From NCBI RefSeq assembly GCF_003073045.1, contig NC_037602.1, positions 14,883,731-14,947,730 on the forward strand: a stretch of DNA of 64,000 bases, read 5' to 3'. Under the pieces are notes generated by a model. The model did no database searches and was not told the origin of the DNA. It saw only the letters and a program-made list of their open reading frames with translations. Positions 1 to 13,800 of the stretch are shown one piece after another (positions within the stretch are counted from its first letter, which is position 1; each line of letters starts with the position of its first letter). Source of the DNA: Pomacea canaliculata (lineage: Eukaryota; Mollusca; Gastropoda; Architaenioglossa; Ampullariidae). The translations under genes were made by a program, and so were the position numbers.

Positions 1-3000
1 GCTCACATTTACCAACAGTGAACTCGCTATCATGCATCGACTGTTAAGAGTTAAAGACATAATTTTCAACAGAAATTTAAAGAAGAACTGAAAACCTAAA
101 ACAAAGTTAGGTTTTTAAGCTAGATTCGACAAGGTTTTTCACAATTTAGACACAGCGCATGCGCAAACAAACCGGAAATGCTTGCTTTCTCGCGCCGTTG
201 ATCAAGTGACCCGCGTCCGCCGTCCATTTGAAACGTGAGTGCGTGGCATTTCCTTTGGGTTCTCAGTCCCAGAGAAAGTCTGGATACCTGGTCGTGGAGA
301 GAGACCCAGGCCAAGCTCGGTGCCATGAATGCTGACTTCATGAAAGATCAGAGAGGTCGCCGACAGGTTATCGTCTGAACCAAAGGTCGTCGGAGCTCGT
401 GGGGATCCACCTGGCGGTTCTCCGCGCGTTTGATGCGGGTCGTCACGTCTGCCCTTTCCTCTGGGTGTCCGTCGTCAGGGGCGATGGGTCACCAGCAGGA
501 AGAAAGTCTTGAAAGTGCAGGACGTGCGAGGTCACACACACACCCTGCTTAGTTACCTGCCCTGGCTACATGTTGCTGACTCATCGCCATCCATCATTTT
601 GAGCAACCGGATGATTTCTAGCTTAGAGAAAAATCAAAACCAAAAACCGTTTTACAAAATTGAGACTTAAGTCCCATTCAACGATCTATCAATCCACAGG
701 TTTGTGACATTTCCGGGAATATTCAACGAAAATATTTACCTGGTGTTTTTTGTGAACCTTTGCAACGTCCTGTCACATCCTTCTTCACCTGTGAGAAAAG
801 GAATGCCCCCGTGGCCTTCGATTTGACAGCTGCCTTCCGTCTATCACATCGCGACCGTTGTTATTCCCCAAAGAAAAGGACATAAAATTTTACACACACA
901 TATACGAACACACACACTCACTACTTTTTTCAGACCAGCCTTCAAAAATGAGGAATAAAATCGCCCACAAAATCGAATACACAAATTTCAGAAAACACAA
1001 CAAATGTGCAGCTAAACCGTTGAAAGCAGTTTGAGAACAGTCCAGACCAGCAGTGAACAGTGGGAAAACCCACAAGTAAACCCATTTCACACACCTGGCT
1101 AGAAGACTGCTATTATTAGCTTCTGTTGCAGACAACAAGTGAGCCGTTGCCAGCAGCAACAAAAATACATTTCGTGCATTTGAGTGTTTCAGCGATTAAC
1201 GGGCAATAAACCGGAAGTGAACAATACCCAACAACCACACAGCCCCAAAGGTTGAATGATAAAGAAGTTCGACTGTTAAAGAAAAAAAGAAAGTTAATAG
1301 AGTTGAGGGGAGGTATAATCACCAAGACAGAACTGATACCAAATCAGTTTTGTTATTGTTCGGATGGTGACCTTTCAGGCTGACCTTTAAAGTGCTTGTT
1401 CCGGATCTGTGTATACCTTGTCTTTACGGATCACCTACCTGTGTGGTAAGCTGTATTGTTTCTTTGTAAAGTGACCTGTGTGGTTTTGAGTCGACTTGAA
1501 TCTCTTAATTGAACCCCACAGCCCCGGTACGTGAGTCACCTGTAAAGACATCTCGTCCTGCCACACGCACTTGTCCACCTGGACTGCTGGCTTCACACAG
1601 GTGTAAACGGTGTAAACGGACTCCGTGGGACGGGCTGGACCGCCTTGAAAATTGACCCCCCGAGTGAAAAGTGTTTTTTCAGGGGCGTTTGAACGTCAAC
1701 GAGGGTTTCTAACAGGGTTTTGTGATCTATTATCTACGAAATAGCAAAGCATCGACCTCTGTTATCACTGACTGCGAGGGTCATGTGACTTACTTTCAAA
1801 ATTTGTTGTTTTAACCTCATCTACTCTACAAGCACAAAACCGCCCTCAACAACAAGGACGGTATTAGACATGTTTCAGTACTTTTCTATAATGTAAAGAA
1901 AGAAGCACCTAAGGTAAATAAAATGGACATAAGAAAAGATACCCACATACCCACAAAAAGAAAGAGACTGAAAGAAAAAGTGAATGGGATTTTTTTGGAA
2001 AGAAAGAAGGGAAGAAAAAGAGGGACGGATGATGGATTGGTTGATGGCTGCACTACAACGAACAGACTCGGGACATTGTTTAAAAAAAATTGTTCAAAGA
2101 ACTATTATCTAAAAGAGCAGATGACTCAGGTATGCAAGGAATTAGAGTTTTCTTACCTTGGAGTATGTTTGGTCCTGTGTTGGTGTGAAACATAGACTGG
2201 GGAGCCCCGTGGTGGCGGCCATCTGTTTAGGGTTGAACAAATATGGTATAGACAGATATCACACACAATACAGTGTGGTAGCATGTGTGGACTGACGATA
2301 TCATCTCTTCATTATTGGTATGGCAACTTTATCTTTCTCCCCTTAGGGACTTAAGAGGATTCCAGGATTTATGGTGGGCGTGTACACCACACTGATTCTT
2401 ACTCACAATCCTGCTATTGTTAAAAAGTGTGCATGTTGCGTATTTGTTCTTTGTTTGTTTGCTTATTTGAGCGAGTACACTCGCTCAAATAAGCAAACAA
2501 ACAGAGAACAAATTACGGGTGTCTGTTTGTTTGTTTGTATGAGTCAGATTAATTGATTAATTCTTCATTGCTTCAAGACATAGTTCCAGACAGAGCGAGC
2601 ATCTGGGTAACTATACATCTTAGAACTTCCCTAAATATAATCCACTTATTAACAAGATCAGATTCAATCGACTTCAATCAACAGATTACCAACAATTCTG
2701 CAGATAAACATACAAACACAGCATTAGGAATATACCCACTCGTACATACAAGACTCTACACTATTACCCTAACCCTCAGCACCACAGATGAATAATCATC
2801 ACACCTTCAAGGGATTGTAAAGACAAAATAAGATTGCTCATTCGGTTTCATATCTGCAATAATCCCATATTTTCCTTCTCTGTCGACTGCTAGATCGCTA
2901 GTAGTAAAGAACAGAGCAAATCACACAAAAAACAAAGCATCGACTCTTCTTTATTTTTATTTTGAAGCTTCTCACCAGCCAGAGTTCCAATGAGAACATG

Positions 3001-4335
3001 TTGAACACGCTGGCCACGTGGTATGAGGCCAACATGGCTTCTAAGCAAAGTGTCGAACAGCTGAGCTTCCCCTGATTTGTCTTCTCGTCTCTAGGCACTT
3101 CGTCTTCCTCCTTCTTCCATCCTTTCTGTGTGTCGATGCTTGCCAAAACTGCCTCCTGTGACGACAGAGCATTTCTGCCATGTATCCGCGCTGCGTTTAG
3201 GATGCAAAATAATTTGTCTTTTTTTCTTGTTGGAGAATTCAGTTCTGGCGAAACACAATCCGAGCGTTTACAAACACGCGTGACGTCACGGCAATACATC
3301 AACTGGTCGTGGGTTTTTTTTTTTTCCCCCCTCGCATCTGCTTCGCTCAAACTTTCTGCTGCCCGTTAACGCCGAAATTAGCTCAAGTAAAAAGAAAATG
3401 TCTCAAATTTCCAAATATTAGGCGCAGGTTAGCAGAACATGATAAACCTGTCGGTAAGTATTACATGTGAACTGCATCTAGCGAGCTCTTGGGTAAATCT
3501 CTAATGTTTGTTTCTGATCATCTTTCTCTCTCTGTGTGTGAGTGTGGGCCCTCATGTAGACAGGAGTAGATGGGACGAATAAAGAAAAGGCACCAGACAG
3601 ACAGGAAGCCATGCTGTATGTGAGATTGTGAGTAGGTACCCTCATAAACAATGTGCAGTTGTGTAGCTGTTTATGACAGATGTGCGAGATGTCAACATGT
3701 TATAAACGATGTAACGGTATTGTCGTCTGCTTCGTTTTTGTCCTGACGTCAAAGCTTGAAGCTCACCGAAGGGTAACATTCGGAATGAGTTCCCGGTTTA
3801 CATGTTGTTCCTCTCTCCACACACACATATATAATATGCATTTTTTGTAAACATGGCATTTTGATATGCACAAGTCGCTTTACAGTTTAGGCACTATACA
3901 CCTGAATACCTGACAATCAAATAGCAATCATACTGTTGGTAAGCTTCTAAGACAATGACCATAAGGTGTAAGTGCTTACCACAATTGCTGGTCACAGTTC
4001 TTGATTCGAAGGTTATAATTAAAATGAAAATAGGATAAGTTTATGCAAGAGTATCAAAATGTTTGAAAGATGATGTTTGAAACCTGTGTGATTCTCAGAC
4101 AGGCGATAAGTATTCATGATTGTCCACATCCGCATATGCCACAACCAGAAATTGCACACTTCTTGCATGCATTTATGAATAACCAGCCTCGGACATTTTT
4201 GCTTGAAACTAAACTCTTATTATTAGCATCTTGCAAAGAGACTTCTGGAAAAGTGACGAAAGATTGTCTCATGTGACAAAAATAATTATCAATAAATCTC
4301 TATAATTTTTTTCGTTCTGTCTCTTCGACATTCAG
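1..4335. other. Upstream or 5'-intronic sequence without a convincing exon
   Basis: No open frame here has recognisable protein similarity or a good signal peptide in the right phase for exon 1. The stretch at about 230-560 is richer in GC than its surroundings and might contain a promoter or 5' exon, but I cannot show it. A CA-rich microsatellite lies near 890-920 and a long palindrome at 2439-2517. Confidence 0.5.
2439..2517. repeat. Near-perfect long palindrome
   Basis: The arm at 2446-2476 is repeated in reverse complement at 2479-2509 with one mismatch, with only AC between the arms. Weaker pairing, with a one-base insertion, extends to about 2439 and 2517. Could form a hairpin or cruciform. 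The arms are built from GTTT-type repeats outside and a unique GAGCGAGT core. Confidence 0.9.
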
Positions 4336-4805
4336 AGGAGTTCGCCAGCAGTTTGGGAGGCTTCACCTTCACGATTCCTTCACGCGTGGATGCAGACGGT
4401 CAGTTTCTGTCTCATCATCTGCACGCCAAGCACGTGGTGGTCCGGCGGAGCGTGCCCAGCTACCAGGGAGACACAGGCGGAAGCGGAAATGCCAGCGGGT
4501 CAAGGGTGACAGCGCCGGAAGATGGCCGACGTGCGGAGAGCGTGGAGAGTGACTCTTCCTCTGGCCAGCGAGTCGGTGTGCACTATCGCATTCCCATCGA
4601 GCAGGGCAAGGAGGTGGTGGTGCAGGTGTACAAGAACAGCAAGCTGTTGTCGCCAGACGCGGTGGTGGAGAGGAAAGGGAACAAGTTCCGCAACGCCTCC
4701 GACTCGGAGTTCTCCCCCCTGCACCGCTGGACGGGGTGTCACTTCTCGGGTACAGTTCTGGGGGACGCTAATTCACGGGTGGCCCTTGCGGCTTGCGATG
4801 GGCTG
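4336..4805 (+). CDS. ADAMTS7: ADAMTS7-like exon 1 of those visible: propeptide
   Basis: Uninterrupted exon of 470 bp encoding the N-terminal propeptide (reprolysin propeptide family). It reads [22 protein letters not shown] near the start, then [20 protein letters not shown] and ends in AACDGL, a typical ADAMTS propeptide arrangement. The propeptide keeps the protease latent and assists folding in the secretory pathway. The acceptor follows a pyrimidine tract and CAG at 4333-4335; AG at 4336-4337 could also serve, so the 5' edge may move by two bases. The donor is CTG|gtgagt at 4806, phase 0. No in-frame ATG precedes a signal peptide here, so at least one upstream exon is missing. Confidence 0.9.
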
Positions 4806-7800
4806 GTGAGTACATAAGTATTTGTTGCTATGGATGCAAGCTCTTGCATGATGACATTTGTATCGATGTGAAAGTTGTACATAATGATGATGAAGTCAAG
4901 TAAATGTCACGGCCACTCATACATTTATAAAACAACAAATGATACTAACAAAACAATTACTCATACACTCATTGGACAACAAATAATGAAATAAATAAGT
5001 CATTCAGCGATTTACCAGAAAGACTCATCTTGCAGCTGAGAAGACACAATGGTCTACTTTGTTTATAATGAATGGACGAGAAATGATGCTGTTACTACAG
5101 TCATCAACATGTTAACCATTTTGGCCTCCTTCCAACAATTTAAATTATATTTTTAAAACTTATTACTGGCAAAGTCACCGGATATAAGTTTTCTTTCTCG
5201 AACATGTACTTTAAAAGTAAAGAAGCTGGGGAATTCTTATTTTTATGTGATCTTATATTTTTCTCTTCTTAAATCAGTGCAGACAATTTTTTGGCATTGA
5301 CTTAGGTGTTACTTAGTCATATAAAAGTATACTTTAAGTATTAGATATCTAAAAAAATGGATTCCTGCATTTTTGTATCTTTGGATAAAATTTTTGTCAA
5401 CTTAATATCTCAGGACAATGTACACACTTAGGTTTACCAAGTTAAACATACAGACCAGGTTAGCTTAATCTTTTTATTGCCCTCGACTGCTGTAGGTATG
5501 TCCGTGTGTTGTTTCAAAGTCAGCTGCCGAACCCCGCCCTCTGGTGTCGGGTCTGCTAAAAACTTCAGTTTTATTATTCGCACCGAGAGTGACTCTGGTG
5601 ATGACGTCCGCGGTGTTTGGCTGTCTGGCTGACGTTTGGCCTGACACCCGATTCTACCCTCAACTGGGAGCTAAATAGTCCGACAGCTCGGGTACAGGCA
5701 TGAACATCGAGCATCTCCCACCCCTAATCTCCTCCAGTCGCCTCTGTTTTTGCACTGAGCGGAGGGAAGAGGATTTGCACGCGCGCGTTGAACCGATGCC
5801 AGTGCCGACAGGATGTCTGAACAGGAAGGTTGGTGAGTTTAAAGGACTAGAAGGGTGAAAACAATTTTTAAAAAAAAAATTGGATAAGGCTCAGTGCGTG
5901 ATAGCATTTTCCAAATTATGGCCGAGTACAACTCCTTCCGTTCTCGAGACACAGAAGTCAACAACAGATATGTCAGGGTTGTACTCGCATGTGTTTACTG
6001 GCGAGGGCTTCAGACCATGGAACCATATTTTACATTAGCATATTTGTGTACAAACGTGACCTCATGATCTTGTAGGCATGAAGTTATTATGTAGAGCTAT
6101 TCATTCAGATTCTGGGAATAGCATCTTGAGTGTTAATCCGCAGAAAAAATTGCACCCCACTAGTCCTTTAAAGGCCAACCTGAGTTACACATGAAGCTCA
6201 AAATGCGCTGACATCTGAACAGATCATACACCTGGCTTTTTATTTACAAAGATACCTAGTAAAGTTTTAACGAATTCGCAGGTGTGGATTGGTGTAAATT
6301 ATAACCTAAAGGTCTCGGCCAGCGCCGGAGTTTTCGAGAGTAAGTCGACCAGCGAGGGAGCCTACCTCTGTGGCGGAGCGAGTCTCGTTTGAAGAGCTTG
6401 GTGGGAACTGCATCCAGGGATTTCCATGAATTAAAATCATTTGGTTGAAAATACTTTCATTCTCGGGTTAGTCTTTAGTGTGCAACAACGACTTTTCATT
6501 CCCGTTGGGGCTGTCTGTCCGGTGGCCCATCGGTTAGCGCCTGTCACCAATACATTGAGGAGTGGCTGCCCTGGGTTCAAATCTCGTCTCGCGTACGCTG
6601 TTCTTTCTCTGCATGTGGCATCTGTTTGTTTTCTTTTTGTTCTTGTTTTGAGAAAGACTAAACAAGTGTTTTGAGGTTTATCTTACTCACATCAAAAAAC
6701 CCGAACAAACAACAAATCTTAATTTTATTCTTGCGCCTGTGATTCTTTTTTTCGTATTCTAACGTTTAGAAATGTCAAGAGTGAATCAGATTGTTCAGAA
6801 CATCAGGTATGATCTGCTTTATCTATTTTGATATTTTGCGAAGATGTTGATGAACGACTGGGTGAAGACCATGCGTGTTTCGGTCAATTCAAAGATAAAG
6901 ATTAGAAAAGCAGCATCTGACCAAATGAACCTCATCAGCATGCTGGTTGTGTGACACGCCATCAACCATAATGAGTGGATGTAATAACAATATTTGGCGT
7001 CTGCAGCCACGAAATGTTCTTTCATCGGTCAGGTTTATCTCTCTCTTCATGTTCTCTCCATGGTGTTTTTGCCATTGCCTTTCTTCTCCCATCTGGAAGA
7101 CCGTCCATCTACCAACCTCAGGGGCTGTAAAAGTTCGCGATGCTAATTTACAGAAGTTGCTTGCTTGTTTTCACGGATGTAGTTAGACACGAAGATAATG
7201 CATCAGCATTTGCCGAGATCCCGAGCGACCGAGTGAAAACGTTTCATCCCCTCCCACAGCCTAATGGCGGCGGTGTGATCCCCGCACCACAATCAGCTTT
7301 GTCGAGCTTCTGCAGGCAGCTTCCGATTAGTTTGTGCACCACATAGCCTTTGCTTATCTCGGCAAGTTGTTACCAGTAATGAGACGAGTTCAGTCTTGTT
7401 ATTCCTTATCAAACTAAATTGTTCGGATTTCTGCGTCATTGGAAAGTTAACGGACGGTAAGGGATGAAGAGGTGAGGGAAGGAAAACCGGAAATGACGCC
7501 ATTTTGCAAATACTTTCCACTATTGACTCATCGCTCAACCGCTGAAAGATCAACTTTGTTTCTTCACGGTAAATAACTAAATAAAATTTTTAATTAGTTA
7601 TTTTGTTGAAAAAAATATTTAGGAGGATTACTCAAATCCAACACAATCACTGGCTTCAGAGAATGTTTAATTAAGTCCACATGGGTGAGGGCTTAATGAA
7701 TTAATGTTCGCACGGCCCCACTGATACACTTGTCTCCTTTGTCTTCGTTGAACTGCTCTCAGCACTTAAATAGGGGCTGACATCACCCGGGTAGAAAATG

Positions 7801-10800
7801 ATCAAGTGCGCAAGAAGCTTGTCGTAAGAGAGGCGGAAACAGACCTGGGGTCTGAATGCACGTCAGCAGGAGGCGACGGCGATGGAGCACGTGATTTTCT
7901 GGTGGTGGTGGTGGTGGTGGTGGAGGTGGTGGTGGTGGAGGTAGGGGGGGCTACACTCCCTGCAGTGCACTATTACATCTCCGATAAAAGAGTGTTGTAT
8001 CCCTCCGCATCCCCTCCCTAACTCCCTCCCCTCTCCCCTCATCACTAAGCCTGTGAGACGAATGTCGGTGTAGAAGCAGGCTGTGTTCGACAGATAGTCC
8101 ATCCTGCGAGCAGCTGCCGCGGTGTGATACCGCCTATCGCACCGCCGACTCACTGGAATCAAAGGGCGTGCTGGTCGTCAGCATCCGGGCGTCTGACGTG
8201 ACCGACCTGACGTCATGCACGTGAGCGTCGCGCCCAGAAATCCCCTCGCTAGACCTGGGCTTCGACTTCTCTGTTCCTCCCAATTTTCGTGCGATGTCCT
8301 GACATAGTTCAGCCTGTGTCTCGGCATTCATTTCTCGTTATCTTAATTAGCGTATGAATAACTGATAGAGGGCTGATTACTTTGCATCTCGTGTTTCTTA
8401 CCCCACTTCCTGTTGTCCGTAATTATTCACGAACGTTTCTGCTTCTTATCAAACCATGTTTCTTCATTATTTGAAATATTTATTTTTTGAAATAATAGGT
8501 TGTTTTTGTTTTAGTTTCGGTTTGGTATCGACCTGTCATTTCATTGTAATTCTTCGTCCTTTGGTGTCAGGCTTGAGTGTCATTCCTAGTAGCTATGTCA
8601 TCTCAGTAGTTACTGTCAGAGAGGACTCTGGGTACAGGCTAAAAATAGCGGGATCAGGGTATGGTTTTTTCCTCTGCATTTTCGGAGTTTGATAAATCAT
8701 CTTGGAATCAAGCTACAGATGATTGGCTGTCATTTCTGTCATTTAAAGACAATGAAATGTGATGTTGGCAATAAAAGGACAGCAAATGTCAGTGCAGCCA
8801 TAGAGAGCTGTGGGATGAAACCCTTCGCCAAGCGAATGTTGGGTGGAATGAGGTTAACAGCTAAAGGGTGGGACATTTTTGAAATGCCGCCACTGGTCTC
8901 TCACGCAGACAAAACCTCACCTCACAGCAAACACGAGAGCAACACTAAAATACTGGCCATCTGTTTGTTTGGACCTTGTATTTTTATAGCTTGTTCTTTC
9001 GCTATAAACGCTCCTCCATTGGCCTATCAGTTGCCTTTTATCAGTCTATGACCAAACATGCTTACATCAGCAATGTTTTCCTTTAAAGAGAAAAAAAAAA
9101 GTTTGGATGGTTGAGACAACTTGCGGACAGGAACAAACAAAACACACCCTGTTGAACAGGAGGCTTGACATCTGCAAGGTGATTTATTACTGCAGGTGAG
9201 TGTCAGAAGCGTGAAGGCCACCAGCTAACCACTTTATTCCTTGTTCTTCACGTGCTCATAATTAACACAAGACAAAAATGTTTCAATTCTTTGAAAGCAC
9301 AAGCCAAAACCATTGTTTAAAAACATTTTTTCCAAAAATTCTTGTCTCAGGCTTCCCGTAGTTTTCTTTCCACTACCTGGATTTTCTGTCCACAATGGTG
9401 AAGCTTTCAAATAGTTTCGAGGGTGGGGTGGTGATAAGCTTTTTTGGAGTAAATTTACAGATGTTGCAAGATATCAGAAGTCTCGAGTATTAAGGTGACT
9501 TTACACGAGATTGCGATATCAGACGGAAGAGCATGTCCTTCAGAATTTTGCAGGAAACTCGAACAATGATCGTGAAGATAGCAAAGGTAGTAAAAAATAC
9601 AAAACACGAGAAATTAAAATTGTAAAACATGTTTGTGAAACATGTCCAGACATGTGCCATTCAAAAGGCATTCAACATAAGGTGTGAAGCACCCTTTAGA
9701 AGCTCCATCATGGCCTCGGCACACCTTGGCAAGGTGCAAAGACAGACTCAGAAGACGCTGCGTCATGTCTGCCTGCTGAGAGCCAGAGTAGCAGCCCCGG
9801 GCTGTGAGTTGGCACTGGCCAAACCCTTCACACAAGCTTATTAGACAGACCAAGTGTTCAACCAAGTGTCAGGCACTTGGCCTAGTTGACCTAGGGGTCG
9901 CTTATGTCCTTCGCTCCTTCGAAGTTTTCCGAACCGTTTGAGCAGTTTTTGTTTTTAGGGGTAAGAGGACTCGCCATAAACATGACAGTTTGGAATTTAA
10001 CTCTATAATATCAGCACTCATTCTAAATTATCTGACCTAATCACGGATATCTGGATTAAAGGTAAAAAATACTAGACAAGACAGTCGTCCGATCCTCTGA
10101 TATCTGTAGCCAGGTATGAAAAGTTTTTGTCCCACTAGCGACTAATTTGCATAAAATATCAACAGCCAAGATATCTATCAGCTTCGTTTATGCATCTGGA
10201 TTTTTAAAATGCAGAAACTCAAGGAGGGCTTAAAGAAGTGAAATATTGTTCACAGCCGAGATCGTGCTTCTAGCAGCTGCATTAGTGATCCCTGTCGAGA
10301 TGCACGTTTAAAGACAGCAATACCTGTCAGGTACGCGGTAGGTACAGTGATACCTGCTCAAAAGAGCATGTAGACATCATACAGGTAAAGCAAAGTTTCC
10401 ACCACTTCTTGAGCATGGAGTACACATTCTCAGATTTAGAAAAACGTGAAGTTGATGAAAGGAAGACTTTAGGACAAAATGATTTATGCATTAGAAATAT
10501 CAAAGCTGGACAAAACATTATTTAATAACAAAAAATTAATTAAAGACCAAGTAAGTTAGTTATAAGCAGCAAAGAAATTCATTATGTAAAGGCAGAACAT
10601 TTTTGAGTACTTTAGTTAGTTTCGTCTCCCCGTTTCTCGCAGTGAACGCAAAACCCTGTTCCACCCGCCCTTAGACAGGTATCAGGAGAACAGACTTGTG
10701 GTTGCACACTTTCCTCTGGTGATAGGTGTGTGCGACTGGGCGAGTTGGCATATGATGCTTCTACTTTTAGCCCTGCTTCGACTAATTTGAGACTTGGCCG

Positions 10801-13800
10801 ACCTCACCACATCTCTGTGTGTGTGTGTGGGACCGATGCAGTCTCTGTTAACCTTCTGTACATCATCTATGACGACAGCGATGCCTTACTTTTGTTACCA
10901 AACTGTATCCGACTACAAAGCCACCCTCATTTTGTAACAGATAAAAAAGCATATCTTAAGAAAACCATCCTGTTTGATACAAAAGAGGGCTGGCCACAAA
11001 TAGACCCTACTTTTAGAATAGAAGGGAGGTAAGTCTGCGCACTCTGTCTCGCAGGAAGGAAGGAAGGGGCAGAGGGCGGAGGAAGTGATTTTTGACTTGT
11101 GTTAACATGTCGCACTGACAATACTACAACATCTCCATTGCCTAAACCCTCAGCATGATAAATGTTACCGGGGGGATTCGTTGTCTGGCAGGGGATCCGA
11201 GTGCACGACGCCTGGGTAGCATACCTGGAAAATGTATTTCTTATATGACGTCACGATTGAGTTAATCTGCTTCCAAGCATTCTGGGAAGGAAGCATGGCC
11301 GCAGCAGCTGCGGTATCTTTAACTCGTGATGTAGTAATATCTGTTTGAAAACCGTTTTCTTCTCTCCTCCCCCCAAACCACGACGTTTACACCTGTTGAT
11401 TTCATTTGTGCAGAGCTTGCAGCAAAGGAAGGAAAGAGAGGGGAAGGGGAAAAAGAAAATCAAGAAAGAAAATAACAAGATGGTGAAGATAAAACATCTG
11501 TCTGTCAATCGGTGTATGTGTCTGGGTGTGTTTGCGTGTGTATGTATGTGGGTATGCGTGTGTATGGATGTGTGTGCGCATGCGTGTGTAAACAGTTTGC
11601 GTTCCTCTGTATCAACAGCTGTCATATGTTGACAATCCCACACAAATTCGATTGTAATCCAGGTGAAAACCCATCAGCTTTGTGTTTCTGTATCGCTGCC
11701 TACACCACAGCCAGACGCCATATGGCTCGGAACCTGCCTGGGCAGCGACGAGAAAAGCTCACAAGAAAAGTGCAGATTAAAAATAAGCATAGATGAAAGG
11801 AATGAAAACATCACTCAACCACCCTCACCCCCTACAACCTCCATCTTCTGCAAGTGGACGAGTTTGTGGGTAAGAGATTTGTGTATCCAAGCAACAAAGA
11901 TCCAGAAAAATTACTGACATAACACATTGATAATTTAAACGATGCAAGCTGTGGGGAAAGGGGGGATGGGTCAGAACTCTGTGTTGTTCTTCCTTCCTTC
12001 CTTTTTTCCTTTCTGTTCTCCTTCCTAACACGTCGATCCTCGTTCTTTGACAATAGAAAGCAAACTAAAGCCATGAATAACAAGGCAGCTGTCGCCCCGA
12101 CTATAAAGGAGCTGTAAAAGGAAAAGCAAAGAGTTTCGAAAGCCAAAGCAAACACATTCATCAGTTAGGAAACAGTGAAAGAGAGACGGTTACACTCTAA
12201 AAGGATTCCATAAATGCGTTGATGGTGGTGACTGTATGCACCCCCTTACACACACTATCATACTCCTCCACCCCGTATACACAATCTATTATACCCGGAC
12301 GAGAATCAGTGAAGGGAATATACAAATGATGAGGGTGGTCTACAGACTGGGGTGCGGGAAATGACAGCTGTAATGGAATGACAGTTGTTGGGGATGACAG
12401 CCTCCTGCTGACGAGGGCGATCGCGTAGGTATGATTAGCAGCTGCAGACAACACTTTTGAGTTTTGATGACAGGTAGATGTGATCATCTTTGCAGTGAGC
12501 AACGCATGAACCGAACACAAAATGATGTGACACCTGCAGTCCGGTATTCCCTTCTAATGCCAGCTTTCCTTGATGTTGACAGTGATGCTTTTATCGCGAT
12601 GACAAAGCGAGGATCACAGCTATGACCGCTGCTAGTTGCATCTTTCCTCACCCTCTTCCTCCCTCCTCCACCCAAAAAGAAATTCATGAACGACACGTGG
12701 CCCCTAGTTGGAGGACAACTGCAGTTGACTCTTAGCGAAATGCTATTTGGAAAACGAAATGGAGTTGACCTCAGAACCGCGCTGGTCACGTGGACTGTTT
12801 GCGGTCACAGTCATCAGGTGGGCGAGATTTTTGGGGCCGGTTGACAGGAAACACTTCAAGTCCTGCTTTGTTCACCGAGGGCTTTATACTCACTGAGTCC
12901 TGCAGGAGTCACGCGGCAAAGCGACCTCAGGGGCTCGCACAAATCCGCGAGCAAATGTCGCAGAGTGTACCCTGGCCCTTATGCACACATCGGTTTTGAA
13001 AGATGGCGCAGTCTTGAAAGGAAGACCGGACATAGAGACCCTGGGTACAAGTCGTTTTAAAGCAGGTTGTGAAAAAAAAAAGCTGATGGAAGGCATCTTA
13101 TCTTTAGAGGTGTCGTCAACGTTGACATCATCATCGACACTGCTCGAAGAGTTCAAGACTTTGCTGCTTGAATTGACATCGACTTTTTATTTTGGCATTT
13201 AAAGTGGATCATGGCATCACTTGTTGACTGATTGATGTACTTTATAAAGCGTCTTCAGAGAGTGTCCCACCCCGATATAACTCTAGCTGAATGACAGTAA
13301 TGGGACAGTAATGTTCATGGAGTGCTCCATCACGTGTTCGGTGCTGGTGCATTTATCCCCCTTGTACTCGCTGGTGTTTGCAAAGAATGGTGCCAGTCTT
13401 CATCCTCTAGGTGTTCCAGCCTGTAAGATTCTCTTTCTTCTACCCCTCACACCCGCTATGAAACGAAAGTTTCACGTCCAGACCCTTTTTTTGAGCCCAC
13501 ATACGAAAGCCCTCTCATGAACACGCTTTTATGGGAAAAAAAGTTCTCTTGCCTCCCCAAGACCCGCGTTTGGGGGCGCTGCTGGCAGATGACGTCAGAT
13601 GTCGTCAGTTGAGAGCCGTTACCCGGGACCAGCACAACGCGCAGATGTGTCAAAGACACGAGGCCGGGTGTCGTGACGACGAGTGTCATGACTCACGGGC
13701 GCACACAACAGGCAGGTAACGAGATGAGGGCTGACATGAGGCTCGCATTATCCTGGGATGTGCCAGCATCCGTCATGCGAGGGCTGAGTGCTCTCCCCTT

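Noticed and set aside
433..555. Possible first exon with ATG at 433
   Set aside because: Its product (MRVVTSALSSGCPSSGAM...) is not hydrophobic enough for a signal peptide, and the only phase-1 donor is weak.
3130..3369. 79-residue frame containing WSWVFFFSPLASASL as a possible signal-peptide exon
   Set aside because: The hydrophobic part is at the end of the frame, a stop follows and no donor of the right phase is visible; an overlapping minus-strand frame is longer.
6515..6590. Possible tRNA gene
   Set aside because: A and B boxes are present but the cloverleaf stems do not pair, and a second diverged copy exists, so a SINE fits better.
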